Shown here piece by piece: positions 33,718 through 47,136 of a stretch of 64,000 nucleotides of DNA (position 1 is the first letter of the stretch; each line of letters starts with the position of its first letter). The notes below the pieces were generated by a model. It was not told the origin of the DNA. It was given only the letters and a program-made list of their open reading frames with translations, and made no database searches. Source of the DNA: Balamuthia mandrillaris (Eukaryota; Discosea; Longamoebia; Balamuthiidae); assembly GCA_031835245.1 (NCBI GenBank), contig JAVKOQ010000036.1:129001-193000 (forward strand), written 5' to 3'. Position numbers and translations under genes: made by a program.

Positions 33718-34710
33718 TCTGTAGTCGACTGAAAGAAACGATCCAAAAAAAAAAAAGAAAAGAAAAGAAAACACTCTCTGCTACTTTCACCACTACTTTC
33801 TTTCGCTAAGCACTGTTGTTGGCTCTCTCTCTTTCTCTCTGTTCTTTCTTTGCTGACTTTCTTTTTGTGGTTTTTTCCGGCGGAATTTTAGGAGATATTT
33901 TGTCGACGGTACACGTTGCACCTTCCGATTGGTCCACGTACGCTGTCATGAGTGGAATGCGAAACAGGAGCGGAATGTTTGGAATATACGTCGACACCTC
34001 GAAAATCGGCCGAAAAGAGGCGGAAACTGTCCAAGTTTTGTCCGAAAGAATGCGTTGGAATGTGAATTCCACGCCCTTCACGTTCCAGGAAACAGGAGGT
34101 GTATCTTAGGCCACAGGGAAACTGGTATCCAGCAACATCCCAGATGCAATTCATCTATAACCGCAACTGTTATCCAACCAGATCGAGTCTTGCGTTTCCT
34201 TTTTGAAGCCATCGGACGCAAAATCGTCCGCGCCATGCTGTTTTAGCTGAATGGCCGCACCCCAGCAATAGCGAATTATTGTTCCGTTTTGCCTTTTGCT
34301 TGCTTTTAAAGAAACAAAAACGACTCCTGAAAAGGGAACCACGGGTGCAGTTCCATGAAAACTGGGGCGTTTGTTTTTTTCAAACAAAAAAAAAAAACTC
34401 AAAGCTCTTGTAGTGCCACCCATACTTGTAACAAAGTTAAAGGAGAAGAAGGAGAGAAGAAACCAACTCCGAATTCTTTTTTTCTCAAAAGCCATTTATA
34501 TTTGAAAGACCAGTACTGCACATTCCCACTCTGCTTTTCACAATCATTTCTTTATGTTTATTTGAATTTTTTGAGAAACAGTCGACCTCTCGCTTTTACG
34601 TGGAAGAAAGAAACAAAAACCTCTTTGTTATTATTTAACAAACATCGTTTCTCATCGAACGCACACAAAGGAGAGTACGGCAAGGACAAAGAACAAACCA
34701 CCATCCTTTC
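33718..34710. other. Long intergenic region with GTCGAC elements
   Basis: It lies between the divergent J-domain gene (-) and the Ser/Gln-rich gene (+). TGTCGACG occurs at 33901-33908, CGTCGACAC near 33989, and GTCGACC near 34582. No frame in 33800-34650 looks like protein on either strand. A T-rich and A-rich pair of tracts lies at 34370-34400. I see no RNA gene. Such a long gap is unusual for this compact window, so a non-coding or very divergent gene could be hidden here. Confidence 0.45.
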
Positions 34711-35803
34711 ATGGAACGACCCCCACCACCCCCGAACTCCCGCCATACCCACGACGAAGAGGACAGCAACGACGATGAGGTACGCAATTTTTTATCATGA
34801 AAAAAACATCCATTTTTATGATGAAAGCTATTTTGTTTGGTTTGGTTTGTTTTTTTTTTCAACCCTTGTGGCAAAACGTCCACTCTGTTTTTTGTTTCGC
34901 TCACTTGTTCTTGTTTTCAATTACTCATTACAAAAAATGGCTTCTTCTTATGTGCAGGAAAAAGCAGTTCCACCATCTTCTTCTCCTTCCTCTCGTTTGA
35001 GTGGTCCAGCACAACAACCTCCACAACCACAAGCAACCTTTACCGAAGAGGAATACCGCCAAGTAAGGCTTTACTTCCTCGTGACAAGTTCTTTGTTGTT
35101 TCTTTTTTTCATTCTCAACAAACAAAACGAAAAAGATAGTGACCAGTACAGTTGGAGTGCTGCGGGTGGCGTTAGAGCTGCAACGCTCCACCCCAGATGA
35201 GTACGCCACGGCCATCGGCCAAATGGGCCTTACCACCCAGCTGCTTCATAACGCAAGACAACGACAAGAACAACAACAGCAGGTTCCACTCCATCGACAC
35301 CCACAATTACAACAACAGTTTCGGTATTCTTTTGCTCCTTCTGGTGATGACGACACTGATAGTAGAATAACACGCTCTTCTGTTCCTTCTTCTTCATCGT
35401 CATCGGCTTTGTATTCTTCTTTTGCGCCAACCTTTCATGGCACTGCGCATGAAGAAGCAGAAGAGGTATTTTGCTTTTGTACTCCTCTTCATAATTGTTA
35501 ACCTCTTTTACGTCATCTGCAACCAAAACATCAAAGGCAACGGATGGCGAAGAAAGTGAGAGCACACGAAGAAGGATCCCCGAAAAGCGACGAAGAACGT
35601 TTACGGGGGAGGTTTGTGCCACAACAGAAGGAAGCCCGTCTTCTTCACTTTCTTTCGAACGGACCCAATCCCATGCTTCTTCCCCATCATCATCGTCTTC
35701 GTGTCCATCCTCTCCTCTTCCTTCCTCTCCTCCATCTTCTCCACCAAGCCCACCTGCTGGCCAACGCAAACGAAAACAAAGCCAAGGGGAAGACCGCCGC
35801 TGA
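34711..35803 (+). CDS. Ser/Gln/Pro-rich protein with a small conserved-looking helical core, unknown
   Basis: Four exons: 34711-34779, 34958-35062, 35136-35465 and 35537-35803, all phase 0. The N-terminus is proline- and acid-rich (MERPPPPPNSRHTHDEEDSN). The only globular-looking part is TFTEEEYRQ | IVTSTVGVLRVALEL, then RSTPDEYATAIGQMGLTTQL. Low-complexity Gln, Ser and Pro runs follow, with a basic tail (GQRKRKQSQGEDRR) that could be a nuclear localisation signal. I do not recognise the family. It could be a small regulatory or scaffold protein. Confidence 0.6.
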
Positions 35804-36165
35804 CACAGCATCACGTTTTTTTTTTGTTTCTCATCCCCTACGACATCTCCCTCTGAAGTGTATGCATTAATATATTAACCCATTTTTAAAATTGATCTTT
35901 TCGGGTCCTTTAAATCGGAATTTTATCGTTTTATTAACAATACTTTTCGAAATAATTTTGCTATGTCCGCCGGTTCGACGCTTGATGCAAGCCATATCTT
36001 TTTTTTGTGGCGAAATCGCGCGTTCGACTCCGGCTGCTGATGGCGGTTTTTAGCGAAACTTTCTTGGAGACAGGACACGAGATACAGTGTAATTTGGCTG
36101 GGATGGACAAGAGAGAATATTTCGTGTCGTCACGAAAAGGCAACTCTGAACGAAAGCAAAGAGGG
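35804..36165. promoter_or_regulatory. Upstream region of the AFG2A gene
   Basis: AT-rich from 35860 to 35960, then GC-richer. CGTGTCGTCACG at 36124-36135, a form of the recurring element, lies about 30 bases before the chosen ATG. This is why I prefer that start over the in-frame ATGs at or before 36102. Confidence 0.45.
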
Positions 36166-40128
<3,963 letters not shown>

Positions 40129-40192
40129 AAAAGGTTCAAAACTAAAACACCAAAAAGCATCACAAATTCTTTTTTTTTTTTGTTTTTCTGCT

Positions 40193-40690
40193 TCAGTCGG
40201 CTAAATAGTCTTCCTCAAGATAGTCCTCGAACCTTTTGATGGGTCCGTTCTTCTCCAGTTTGAAGCCGGTTTCCAAATGTTCTTTTTGTCTGCTCAAAAG
40301 AAACGCACAAAACTCTGAATAACTGTTTTGTTTTTTTTTTTTTGTTAAAAATTATATTAAAAACATTGAAAGAGAAAGAAAACCGTACTCTATAATACCG
40401 TCTTTGTTGGTGTCGATGGTATCGAACATAACGCCGGCATCAGAGACTTTCTCGTTGAGGGACTGGACTTTGGCCTTGTTTTCAATGAGCGTCACTTTGT
40501 ACTTGTACTTGCCGTCCCACTCCTCGGCAGCTCCTTTCAGCTCCTTCCAAAACATTTGCGTCTCCTCTTTGTCCAGCTGGTCGTCCTTGTTCTTGTCGTA
40601 TCGGTCCCAGAGTTTCTTCAGCACCTTGTCGTTGAGCTCCAGCTCTCCGTCCATAGCCTTAAACATCAACTTGCTTGCGTTCTTCCCCAT
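40193..40690 (-). CDS. Small EF-hand protein, predicted N-myristoylated
   Basis: Two exons (40690-40389 and 40289-40193) encode about 132 residues. The start MGKNAS fits an N-myristoylation signal (Gly2, Ser6). The first EF loop is DKNKDDQLDKEE and the second DTNKDGIIEQKE, the latter split by the intron with Glu rebuilt across it. The rest is helical and charged, ending FEDYLEEDYLAD. A membrane-associated calcium sensor is likely. Related small EF-hand proteins are common in amoebozoans, and the precise family is not recognised. GTCGACAA lies at about 40793, 100 bases upstream. Confidence 0.7.
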
Positions 40691-40947
40691 TTGTGTGCGC
40701 AAATGTTTAACACGAAAGATGATAGATAGCGTAATGCTTTTTATTTTTGCTCCATTTTTTTTTATCGATTAATCAATTAATAATATTGAGGCGTCGACAA
40801 TATTTTATACCAATCAAAGTTCATGGATCATTATCGATTATTCTATGAAAATTTATCCAATTCTTCATTTTATTGGTATAATTTATCTGAACTATTTCAG
40901 AAATTTTTGTTTGTTTTGTGGATTATTTTTTTTTTATTAAAAATGTT

Positions 40948-42026
40948 TCACATACCAAACGGAAGAGAACGACAGGACAACAACAGGTTGGAGAGCAGGC
41001 CCAACACCAGCACTTGGTTGGGGAAGCTAAAGTCGTGCGGCTCGATGAGAGGCACGTTGCGATGGCCGACCATCCTCCGCATCTGCGCGTTGGCCACTAT
41101 GCAGCAAACCAAGGATTGCGCCGTCACTCGTTGCAGTCTCTCCACGACGCTGGATGCTCTCTCGTAGATCTCTTCTCCTGAAAAGAAGAAGAGTAGAATC
41201 AGAGGGAGAGAGAAGGAAAGGAAGGAAGGAGAGGACAACAGGAACCGAACATAAAAAGCGAGGGATAAAAACAAGAATGAAGAACAAGGAATGATGGAGA
41301 GGGAAGTAGAGAGGTTTGAAGAACAAGGAAGAATGCCCACAAAAGCAGCAACGCAGAACATAGCATGAAGAGAGAAGAAGCAGAGAGCATAGGGAGCCAT
41401 AAAAAGAGTGAAGCGAAGAACAACAAAAAAAACAAAAGAGGTAGAGTGATAGTGTATAGCTTACCAGTGGTTTTGGCCAAATTGTTGAGCCCAATGAGCA
41501 AAGGCGAGACGACCGGCAGGAAGCCCAAAAACGTGGCGATGGCGTGCTGCCCCACAAGGTTGACCACACCCAACGGCAAGCCCAGGTAGAGCCCCCTCAC
41601 CACGCCGTGCTCCACCAAGTGCTCCCGGAGCCCCGCCAGATCTCCCCCATTGTCGATCAGCACCATGGTCACGGTTTGCAGCGGGTAGAGGAGGCAGAGG
41701 GAGGCGGCCTCCACGCCGAAGCGTTGCAGCGCGTTCAGACAACGCGCCTGGATGTGTCCCTTGGGGTCTTTGACAAAGTCAGGAGGGGGCGAGGCGGGAG
41801 GGAGCAGGCGGGAGCGCAGGAGGTGCTTGCAGCGCGTGAAGAGGAGGTAGTGAGCGAGGAAGGGGGCCGCCCCGCCGATGAGGCTCTCGCCAAAGGTGGC
41901 GGAGGTGTTGGAGGTGGAGTCCAAAACGCAGCGCGCGCGGTAGGTTTTGAGGAAGTAGACCGAGGAGACGTAGCAAACGTCCAGCGTCCGCTCCTTTATC
42001 CTTCTGGTCAGGGAGGGGGTGCTCAT
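40948..42026 (-). CDS. Divergent mitochondrial-carrier-like membrane protein
   Basis: Two exons: 42026-41465 and 41177-40948. The features hint at the carrier fold: FGESLIGGAAPFLAHYLLF, SLCLLYPLQTVTMVLIDNGG (resembling the P-x-D/E signature), GVVRGLYLGLPLGVVNLVGQ (like the GLYRG repeat) and LGFLPVVSPLLIGLNN. The C-terminal exon reads GEEIYERASSVVERLQRV and PNQVLVLGLLSNLLL. The acidic residue of PxD/E is missing, as in MTCH or SLC25A46-like outer-membrane members. The assignment is tentative; an unrelated multispan protein is possible. An ATATCGATAA-type AT-rich region precedes the start. Confidence 0.5.
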
Positions 42027-42140
42027 CTTTCTTTCTTTGTTGTTGGTGGACGATAAAAGTAGAATAATTATCGATTAAGCTATTGGTATTCGAATTATTC
42101 AGGTAACGGAATAATTTATTCGCCGTTTATCAAAATTTGT

Positions 42141-43208
42141 CTACCGTTCGATTTTTTTCGGTGGTCTCCTTCCCCCTCCTCGTTCCACCTGCGAGCATTT
42201 GTTGCAAGTGCATCCGTTCTCTCTGGCCCATTTCAATATGTCCCAATGGCCATGCTTTGCTGCCATGGCACAGACGTCCCCTAGAAGACGGGCGCCTGTG
42301 TATTTAGCAGGCCATTTCAGCACTTCGTGCTCCCAAGGGCACCCGTTCGCACTGGCCCATTTCAGCACCTCCAAATGGCCATTCGCAGCAGCCAAAGAGC
42401 ACGTTTTTGCGTTCCAAGGACACCCGTTCGCTCTGGCCCATTTCAGCACCTCCAAATGGCCATTGCGAGCAGCAAAACTACAAGTGTCCCATTTCCAAAC
42501 ACATCCGTTCTCTTTGGCCCACATCAATATCCCCAAATGGCCGTTTCGAGCGGCCTGACGGCAGGTATGTTCGTTCCAAGGGCATCCATTCTCGCGCGCC
42601 CATTTCAACACTTCCCAATGGCCATTCGCAGCAGCCATCATGCAAACGTCTTCGTCCCAAGGGCAGCCGTTTGCTCTCGCCCATTGCAAAACTTCCAACT
42701 GGTTGTTGCCTGCGGCATAGGTGCAGGTTTCCTCATCCCAAGGACATCCATTCTCTCTGGCCCACTTGAGAACTTCTAAATGTCCGTTAAGGGAAGCCTG
42801 AACGCACGTCCACGTGCTCCATGGACATCCATTTGCTCTCGCCCATTTCAGCACGTTCAAATGTCCAGCTCCAGCGGCAAATGAACAAGTCGTGCCGTTC
42901 CAAGGGCAGTGCCTCTCCTCGCGAGCCCATCGCAGCATCTCCAGCTTACCCTGTTTAGCTATCGAGGCAGCTATGTCCTCATCCAGAGGACAGCCGTTCT
43001 CCTCTACCGCCCATCGCAAGAGAGGGATCGTTGTGCAAACAGCGTCCTTGTACAGACGGTTACGAAGATGAGGTGGCGCACAGGCGAACCATGAGCGGCA
43101 GGTCCTGGCCGCAACACCCACGAACAAAGGGTCCACCGCGCTCAAAATAGCACACAACAGCTCATGGGGGAGTAACTCTGACAGGCACTTCTTGTGTTCT
43201 CCTTGCAT
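42141..43208 (-). CDS. F-box-like protein with CPWD-type ankyrin repeats
   Basis: A single uninterrupted frame of 355 residues. The N-terminus (LSELLPHELLCAILSAVDPL, ARTCRSWFACAPP) is F-box-like. About nine ankyrin-like repeats follow, with the consensus NGHLEVLKWARENGCPWDEE then TCxxAAxN. One repeat near the end is interrupted (HEVLKWPAKYTGARLLGD). These repeats belong to the divergent ankyrin type abundant in amoebozoans, oomycetes and giant viruses. The protein is most likely a substrate receptor with the repeats binding the target. It is the only intronless multi-repeat gene here. Single-repeat fragments of the same family lie at 25775 and 61420-61850. Confidence 0.78.
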   Translation of the reverse strand: MQGEHKKCLSELLPHELLCAILSAVDPLFVGVAARTCRSWFACAPPHLRNRLYKDAVCTTIPLLRWAVEENGCPLDEDIAASIAKQGKLEMLRWAREERHCPWNGTTCSFAAGAGHLNVLKWARANGCPWSTWTCVQASLNGHLEVLKWARENGCPWDEETCTYAAGNNQLEVLQWARANGCPWDEDVCMMAAANGHWEVLKWARENGCPWNEHTCRQAARNGHLGILMWAKENGCVWKWDTCSFAARNGHLEVLKWARANGCPWNAKTCSLAAANGHLEVLKWASANGCPWEHEVLKWPAKYTGARLLGDVCAMAAKHGHWDILKWARENGCTCNKCSQVERGGGRRPPKKIER

Positions 43209-43343
43209 TCCTGCCTTGTTCTTTTTCTTGTAGACTTTTTTTATTATTAATAAAGAAAACTGTGCCTTTATATCTTCTTGCGCCTCTTGAGCAAGGAGGG
43301 GTGGAGGAAAGAAGAAAGTTTGTCCGTTTCGCTCACAACTCTG

Positions 43344-45202
43344 TTATTGGCAAAGACATCGCGTCACGGATGGCTGTTGACACCACCCGGACGGCATGTT
43401 ATGAGAGAGGGGCTGCGCGGAAGAACACGCCCTCAGCCTCGGAAGAGGAGGCAAATAACTCCTTAAGGCCGCTGGTTCTGAGGCAATCGTGCAAACGGAT
43501 CGAGAGTGGCCTCGACCAACATACGTATGGCCTCCTCCACGTTCTCTTTTGTCTTCGCACTGCAGAAAACACAAAACAAAAAAGAAAAGAAAGTTAACTA
43601 GCGATAGCAAAAGGAAAAAGAAGAAGAAACAACCTGGTACGAATGTGGGCAAAAGCACCCCACTTCACAGCCATCTCTTCCGCCATCTCCTCGCTGACTT
43701 GGCATTCATCCTGCCGATCGCACTTGCAAGCCACCAACAATCTCGCCGCTTGTCTGTAGTCTTGACACTCGTTGGCCAGGTCGTCCACGTTCGCCAACCA
43801 TTGGTTCAGCTTCAAGAATGAGGCAAGGTCGGTGCTGTCGTAGCAGATGAACAAACCATGCTTCTTCCTCAAAAATATTTGGGGTACTCCAGGAAAGTAC
43901 CTGTTCCCCACTAACATTACCTCGTCGGAGAGGAGAGTGGGAGAATGAGAGAACAGAGAACAGAGAACAGAGAACAGAGAACAGAGAGAACAGAGAACAG
44001 AGAGAGAAGAGAAGAGAAGAGAAGAGAAGAGAAGAGAAGAGAAGAGAAGAGAAGAGAAGAGAAGAGAAGAGAAGAGAAGAGAAGAGAAGAGAAGAGAAGA
44101 GAAGAGAAGAGAAGAGAAGAGAAGAGAAGAGAAGAGAAGAGAAGAGAAGAGAAGAGAAGAGAAGAGAAGAGAAGAGAAGAGAAGAGAAGAGAAGAGAAGA
44201 GAAGAGAAGAGAAGAGAACGATGAAGAGAAGAGAAGAGAACGATGAAGAGAAGAGAAGAGAAGAGAACGATGAAGAGAACGATGAAGAGAACGATGAAGA
44301 GAACGATGAAGAGAACGATGAAGAGAAGAGAACGATAGAGAGAACGATGAAGAGAACGATGAAGAGAAGAGAACGATGCAGAGAACGATGAAGAGAAGAG
44401 AACGATGCAGAGAACGAGAACGATGAAGAGAACGACGAAGAGAACGAGGAACAGAAAGATGAAGAGAAGAGAACGATGAAGAGAAGAGAACGAGGGAACT
44501 AGAGAAAAGAGAACAGCGAAGAGAGAAGAGAGGAGATGGCTTACGCGAATCCCAAAGAAGAATCTGAGGTTGTCATGAGTGTTAGCTCCTCTTTTTTCTT
44601 TCATTTTTCTTTATTGGCCTACCTTTGCTTCGTGACCTCCTACAAGCTTCATGTCTCTCTCCGCGAAGTTCAAGAAAGGGTCTGGATGATATTCAATGTC
44701 CTGCAAAGCAAACCTGTGCATCAAGGCAGTCTTACCAGCACCTGGCGTACCTGTGTTATCGTTTTTCCCCCAAAGACAAACCGTTCAGCTCCTTCCTCTG
44801 TTGCCTTTAGGAATCTAGATGCTTACCAACGAGACTCAAACGAACCTGCTTCTCTTCCATTTGTGGTTCCTCTTGCTCTTTGAGCAAACAAGAAGACAAT
44901 GAAGACAACGGCAAAGTGGGACGAAGTGCCTTCCATTCCACCAGAGTTGCGTTCAACCATTTCATGTACCTTTTCTTCCAGCAAAAGTACTCCCCCTTTT
45001 GCCAGGCAGCACACCCCAAGGGTCGCCACAAGCAGTCCGCTCTGCTGAGCTGCGCAAAGAGGCGACAGACCCGGCCGACCGTGCAGAGCTCTTCCATCGT
45101 GTGTAAGTGAGAGAAGACCGCCACCAACAATTCGGGAGGCATTTGTAACAAGGTTAAGGGAGAAGGGCCAATCGTTTTAGCAGAAGTGGTTTCAAACTCC
45201 AT
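43344..45202 (-). CDS. F-box/Rab-like GTPase fusion, copy 3 (frame break near C-terminus)
   Basis: Five exons: 45202-44827, 44750-44623, a 19-base microexon 44563-44545, 43910-43634, and 43559 to 43463 or 43344. The F-box reads MPPELLVAVFSHLHTMEELC, linker WKKRYMKWLNATLVEWKALR. The P-loop is split by intron 1 (LSLVG | TPGAGKTALMHRF). The microexon plus its neighbour give ILLWDSLGNRYF (DxxG kept). Then LFICYDSTDLASF, LLVACKCD (no Asn) and AKTKENVEEAI follow. The frame stops after LPQNQRP (TAA ending at 43463). A second frame just downstream continues YLPPLPRL and ends TRCLCQ at 43344, matching the tail of copy 6. So either a single-base break has removed the CaaX box, or the assembly has an error. 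Confidence 0.8.
43945..44510. repeat. Intronic GAAGA/AACGATGAAGAG compound satellite
   Basis: It occupies the intron between the WDxxG microexon and the next exon of F-box/GTPase copy 3. It is a long GAAGA array flanked by units such as GAGAACGATGAAGAG and AGAGAACAGAGAACA. The same unit vocabulary fills LRR-gene intron 1 at 5207-5665. Confidence 0.92.
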
Positions 45203-45309
45203 TGTTCCTCCTTCATGAGCAACAACACGACAGAAAACAAAACACTTTGTGTGTCCTTTGAACTATGGTTGGTTCTTCTTCTCCCTTTAATTAGCAAGAG
45301 TAACGCTCA

Positions 45310-47010
45310 TTATTGGGAGAGACAAGCTGATGGTGACGATGACGGCGCGACAGAGTCGTTTGGTGGCAGGAGACAAGCTCCCAGCCGACCTCTGCGAAGG
45401 AGGGAGGAGGTCTCAGGGATGTATGCTGGCCGTTGGCACGGTGACAAACCCGAGAATGGATCTAGGGTTGCCTTGGCCAGAAGCCTGATGGCGTATTCCA
45501 CGTTCATTCCTGTCTTTGAACTAACAGAGAGAGAGAGAGAGAGAGAGAGAAATGAGAATGAGAATGAGAAAAGGAGGAAACGATGAAGGATTGAAAGAAA
45601 GAAAAATATCGAAAACCTGACACGAATGTGAGCAAAGGCCTGCAACGTGGCCGCCATTTCTTCAGCCATGGCATCACTCACTTGACAGGCATCCTTCTCA
45701 TCACACTTAAGTCCCACCAATAACCTCACCAGTGGATTAAACTTTGCTCCTTTGTCTTTCACCACATCGTTCAGTCGTTCTAACCATTGGATGAGCTCCA
45801 GGAAGGAGGTGAGGTCCGTGCTGTCGTAGCAGAAAGCCACACCATGCTTGTTTAGCAAAAGCCAATTCGGTAATGCGTTAAAACGTTCAACGCCTATGAA
45901 CTTGTCAGTCTAAACAGAAAGAAGAAGAAGAAGAAGAAGAAGAAGAAGAAGAAGAAGAAGAAGAAGAAGAAGAAGAAGAAGAAGAAGAAGAAGAAGAAGA
46001 AGAAGAAGAAGAAGAAGAAGAAGAAGAAGAAGAAGAAGAAGAAGAAGAAGAAGAAGAAGAAGAACAAGAAGAACAAGAAGAAGAAGAAGAAGAAGAACAA
46101 GAAGAACAAGAAGAAGAAGAAGAACAAGAAGAAGAACAAGAAGAAGAAGAAGAAGAAGAAGAAGAACAAGAAGAAGACGAGCAGAAGAAGGAAGAAGAAC
46201 AAGAAGAAGAAGAACAAGAAGAACAAGAAAAAGAACAAAGAAGAAGAAGGACAGCCAAAAGAACAAGAGGAAGAATAACACTTACCGCACGGCTCCCAAA
46301 CTGTTACCTGAACGCAAAAAGTGTAAGAGCTTTCAAAACAAAGATAAAAAGAAAAGAAGGGACCTTGGCAGTCAAGCCGTCCATAATCCTCATGGTCCGG
46401 CATGAGAAGTCCATCGGATATCTGCCGTGGTCCCGCCAATCCACATCAGCAAACCTTTGAAGAAAGCTGGTCTTTCCTGCTCCCACAGAACCTTGCACCA
46501 TACCAGCATGAATCGTAGGTCTCTTTAGCCGAAATAATAACTCAACACACAAGAATGAGAGGAAGAAGCACCGATCAAGCTGAAGCAAAGCTCGAGCCGT
46601 TTGGGAGGTGGCTCGTGTTTCCCTGTTTCCTCTTCGTCCTCCTCCAGCAGTAGTGGCGTCTTTCGTGGCGTTGGTCTTTCAAAGGTTGGACGACGAGCCA
46701 GCCAAACCGCCAGAGTGTGTCTCAGCCAGGTCATGTAACGCAACTTCCATGAAGCTACCTCCGACGTTTGGCCTCCTCTTTCTGTTGCTTCTTCGTCCTC
46801 TTGCCAGGAGGGACAGCCCAAGGGCCTCCACAAGAGGTCTTCTCGGCTGACGGCCGCAAAGAGACGGCAGACCTGGCTGACGGCACAAAGCTCCTCCATG
46901 CTTCCCAGGTGCGAAAAGATCTCCAACAAGAGCTCCGGTGGCAGCACTTCCGCTATGTTTGCACGTGGCTCTGGTTGTGCTTTGGAAATTTTCAGCAGTA
47001 GGTTGAACAT
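45310..47010 (-). CDS. F-box/Rab-like GTPase fusion, copy 4
   Basis: Five exons: 47010-46572, 46491-46364, a 22-base microexon 46307-46286, 45893-45617 and 45520-45310. The F-box reads LPPELLLEIFSHLGSMEELC and AVSQVCRLFAAVSREDLLWR, linker WKLRYMTWLRHTLAVWLARR. The P-loop is split as CFSLIG | SVGAGKTSFLQRF. The microexon encodes VTVWEPCG, giving G3 WEPCGVERF with Glu in place of the catalytic-site Asp. Then VAFCYDSTDLTSF, the G4 position LLVGLKCD (Leu for Asn), and SSKTGMNVEYAI follow. The tail ends PSACLSQ, a CaaX-type box. Intron 3 is a long GAA repeat. Its F-box exon shares a long identical tract with copy 5. Confidence 0.86.
45913..46250. repeat. Intronic (GAA)n with GAACAAGAA variants
   Basis: It fills intron 3 of F-box/GTPase copy 4. 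The first ~150 bases are pure GAA (TTC on the sense strand), then CAA interruptions accumulate. Phe, Ser and Leu homopolymer frames here are artefacts. Confidence 0.93.
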
Positions 47011-47136
47011 CCTTTCTTCTTGTTTTCTTGTGTTCTCTCTCTCTCTCTTCTCTCCTCTCTCGCTCTCTCGCTCTGCTTTCTCTTCTTTCTCTCTCTCTTC
47101 TTTTTCTTTCTCTTCAATGCGGAAGCTCTTTTTATT

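Noticed and set aside
35960-36045. Possible tRNA (GTTCGACTCCGG looks like a T loop)
   Set aside because: No matching acceptor, D or anticodon stems could be folded.
41544-42056. A 170-codon plus-strand frame
   Set aside because: It is antisense to the carrier-like gene, Gly/Arg-rich with no ATG context, and explained by the GC-rich opposite coding strand.
42199-42779. Repetitive frames HPFALAHFSTSKW on the plus strand
   Set aside because: They are the reverse complement of the ankyrin repeats.
42141-43208. Ankyrin gene as an inserted piece of giant virus
   Set aside because: No capsid, polymerase or other viral gene is near, and host relics of the same repeats occur elsewhere in the window. 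The repeat type alone does not show viral origin.
43594-44604. A frame joining Phe/Ser/Leu repeats to the YDSTD exon of F-box/GTPase copy 3
   Set aside because: The repeat part is intron; the real exon starts at the AG before 43910.
45894-46439. Poly-Phe, poly-Ser and poly-Leu proteins
   Set aside because: They are translations of the GAA microsatellite in intron 3 of copy 4.
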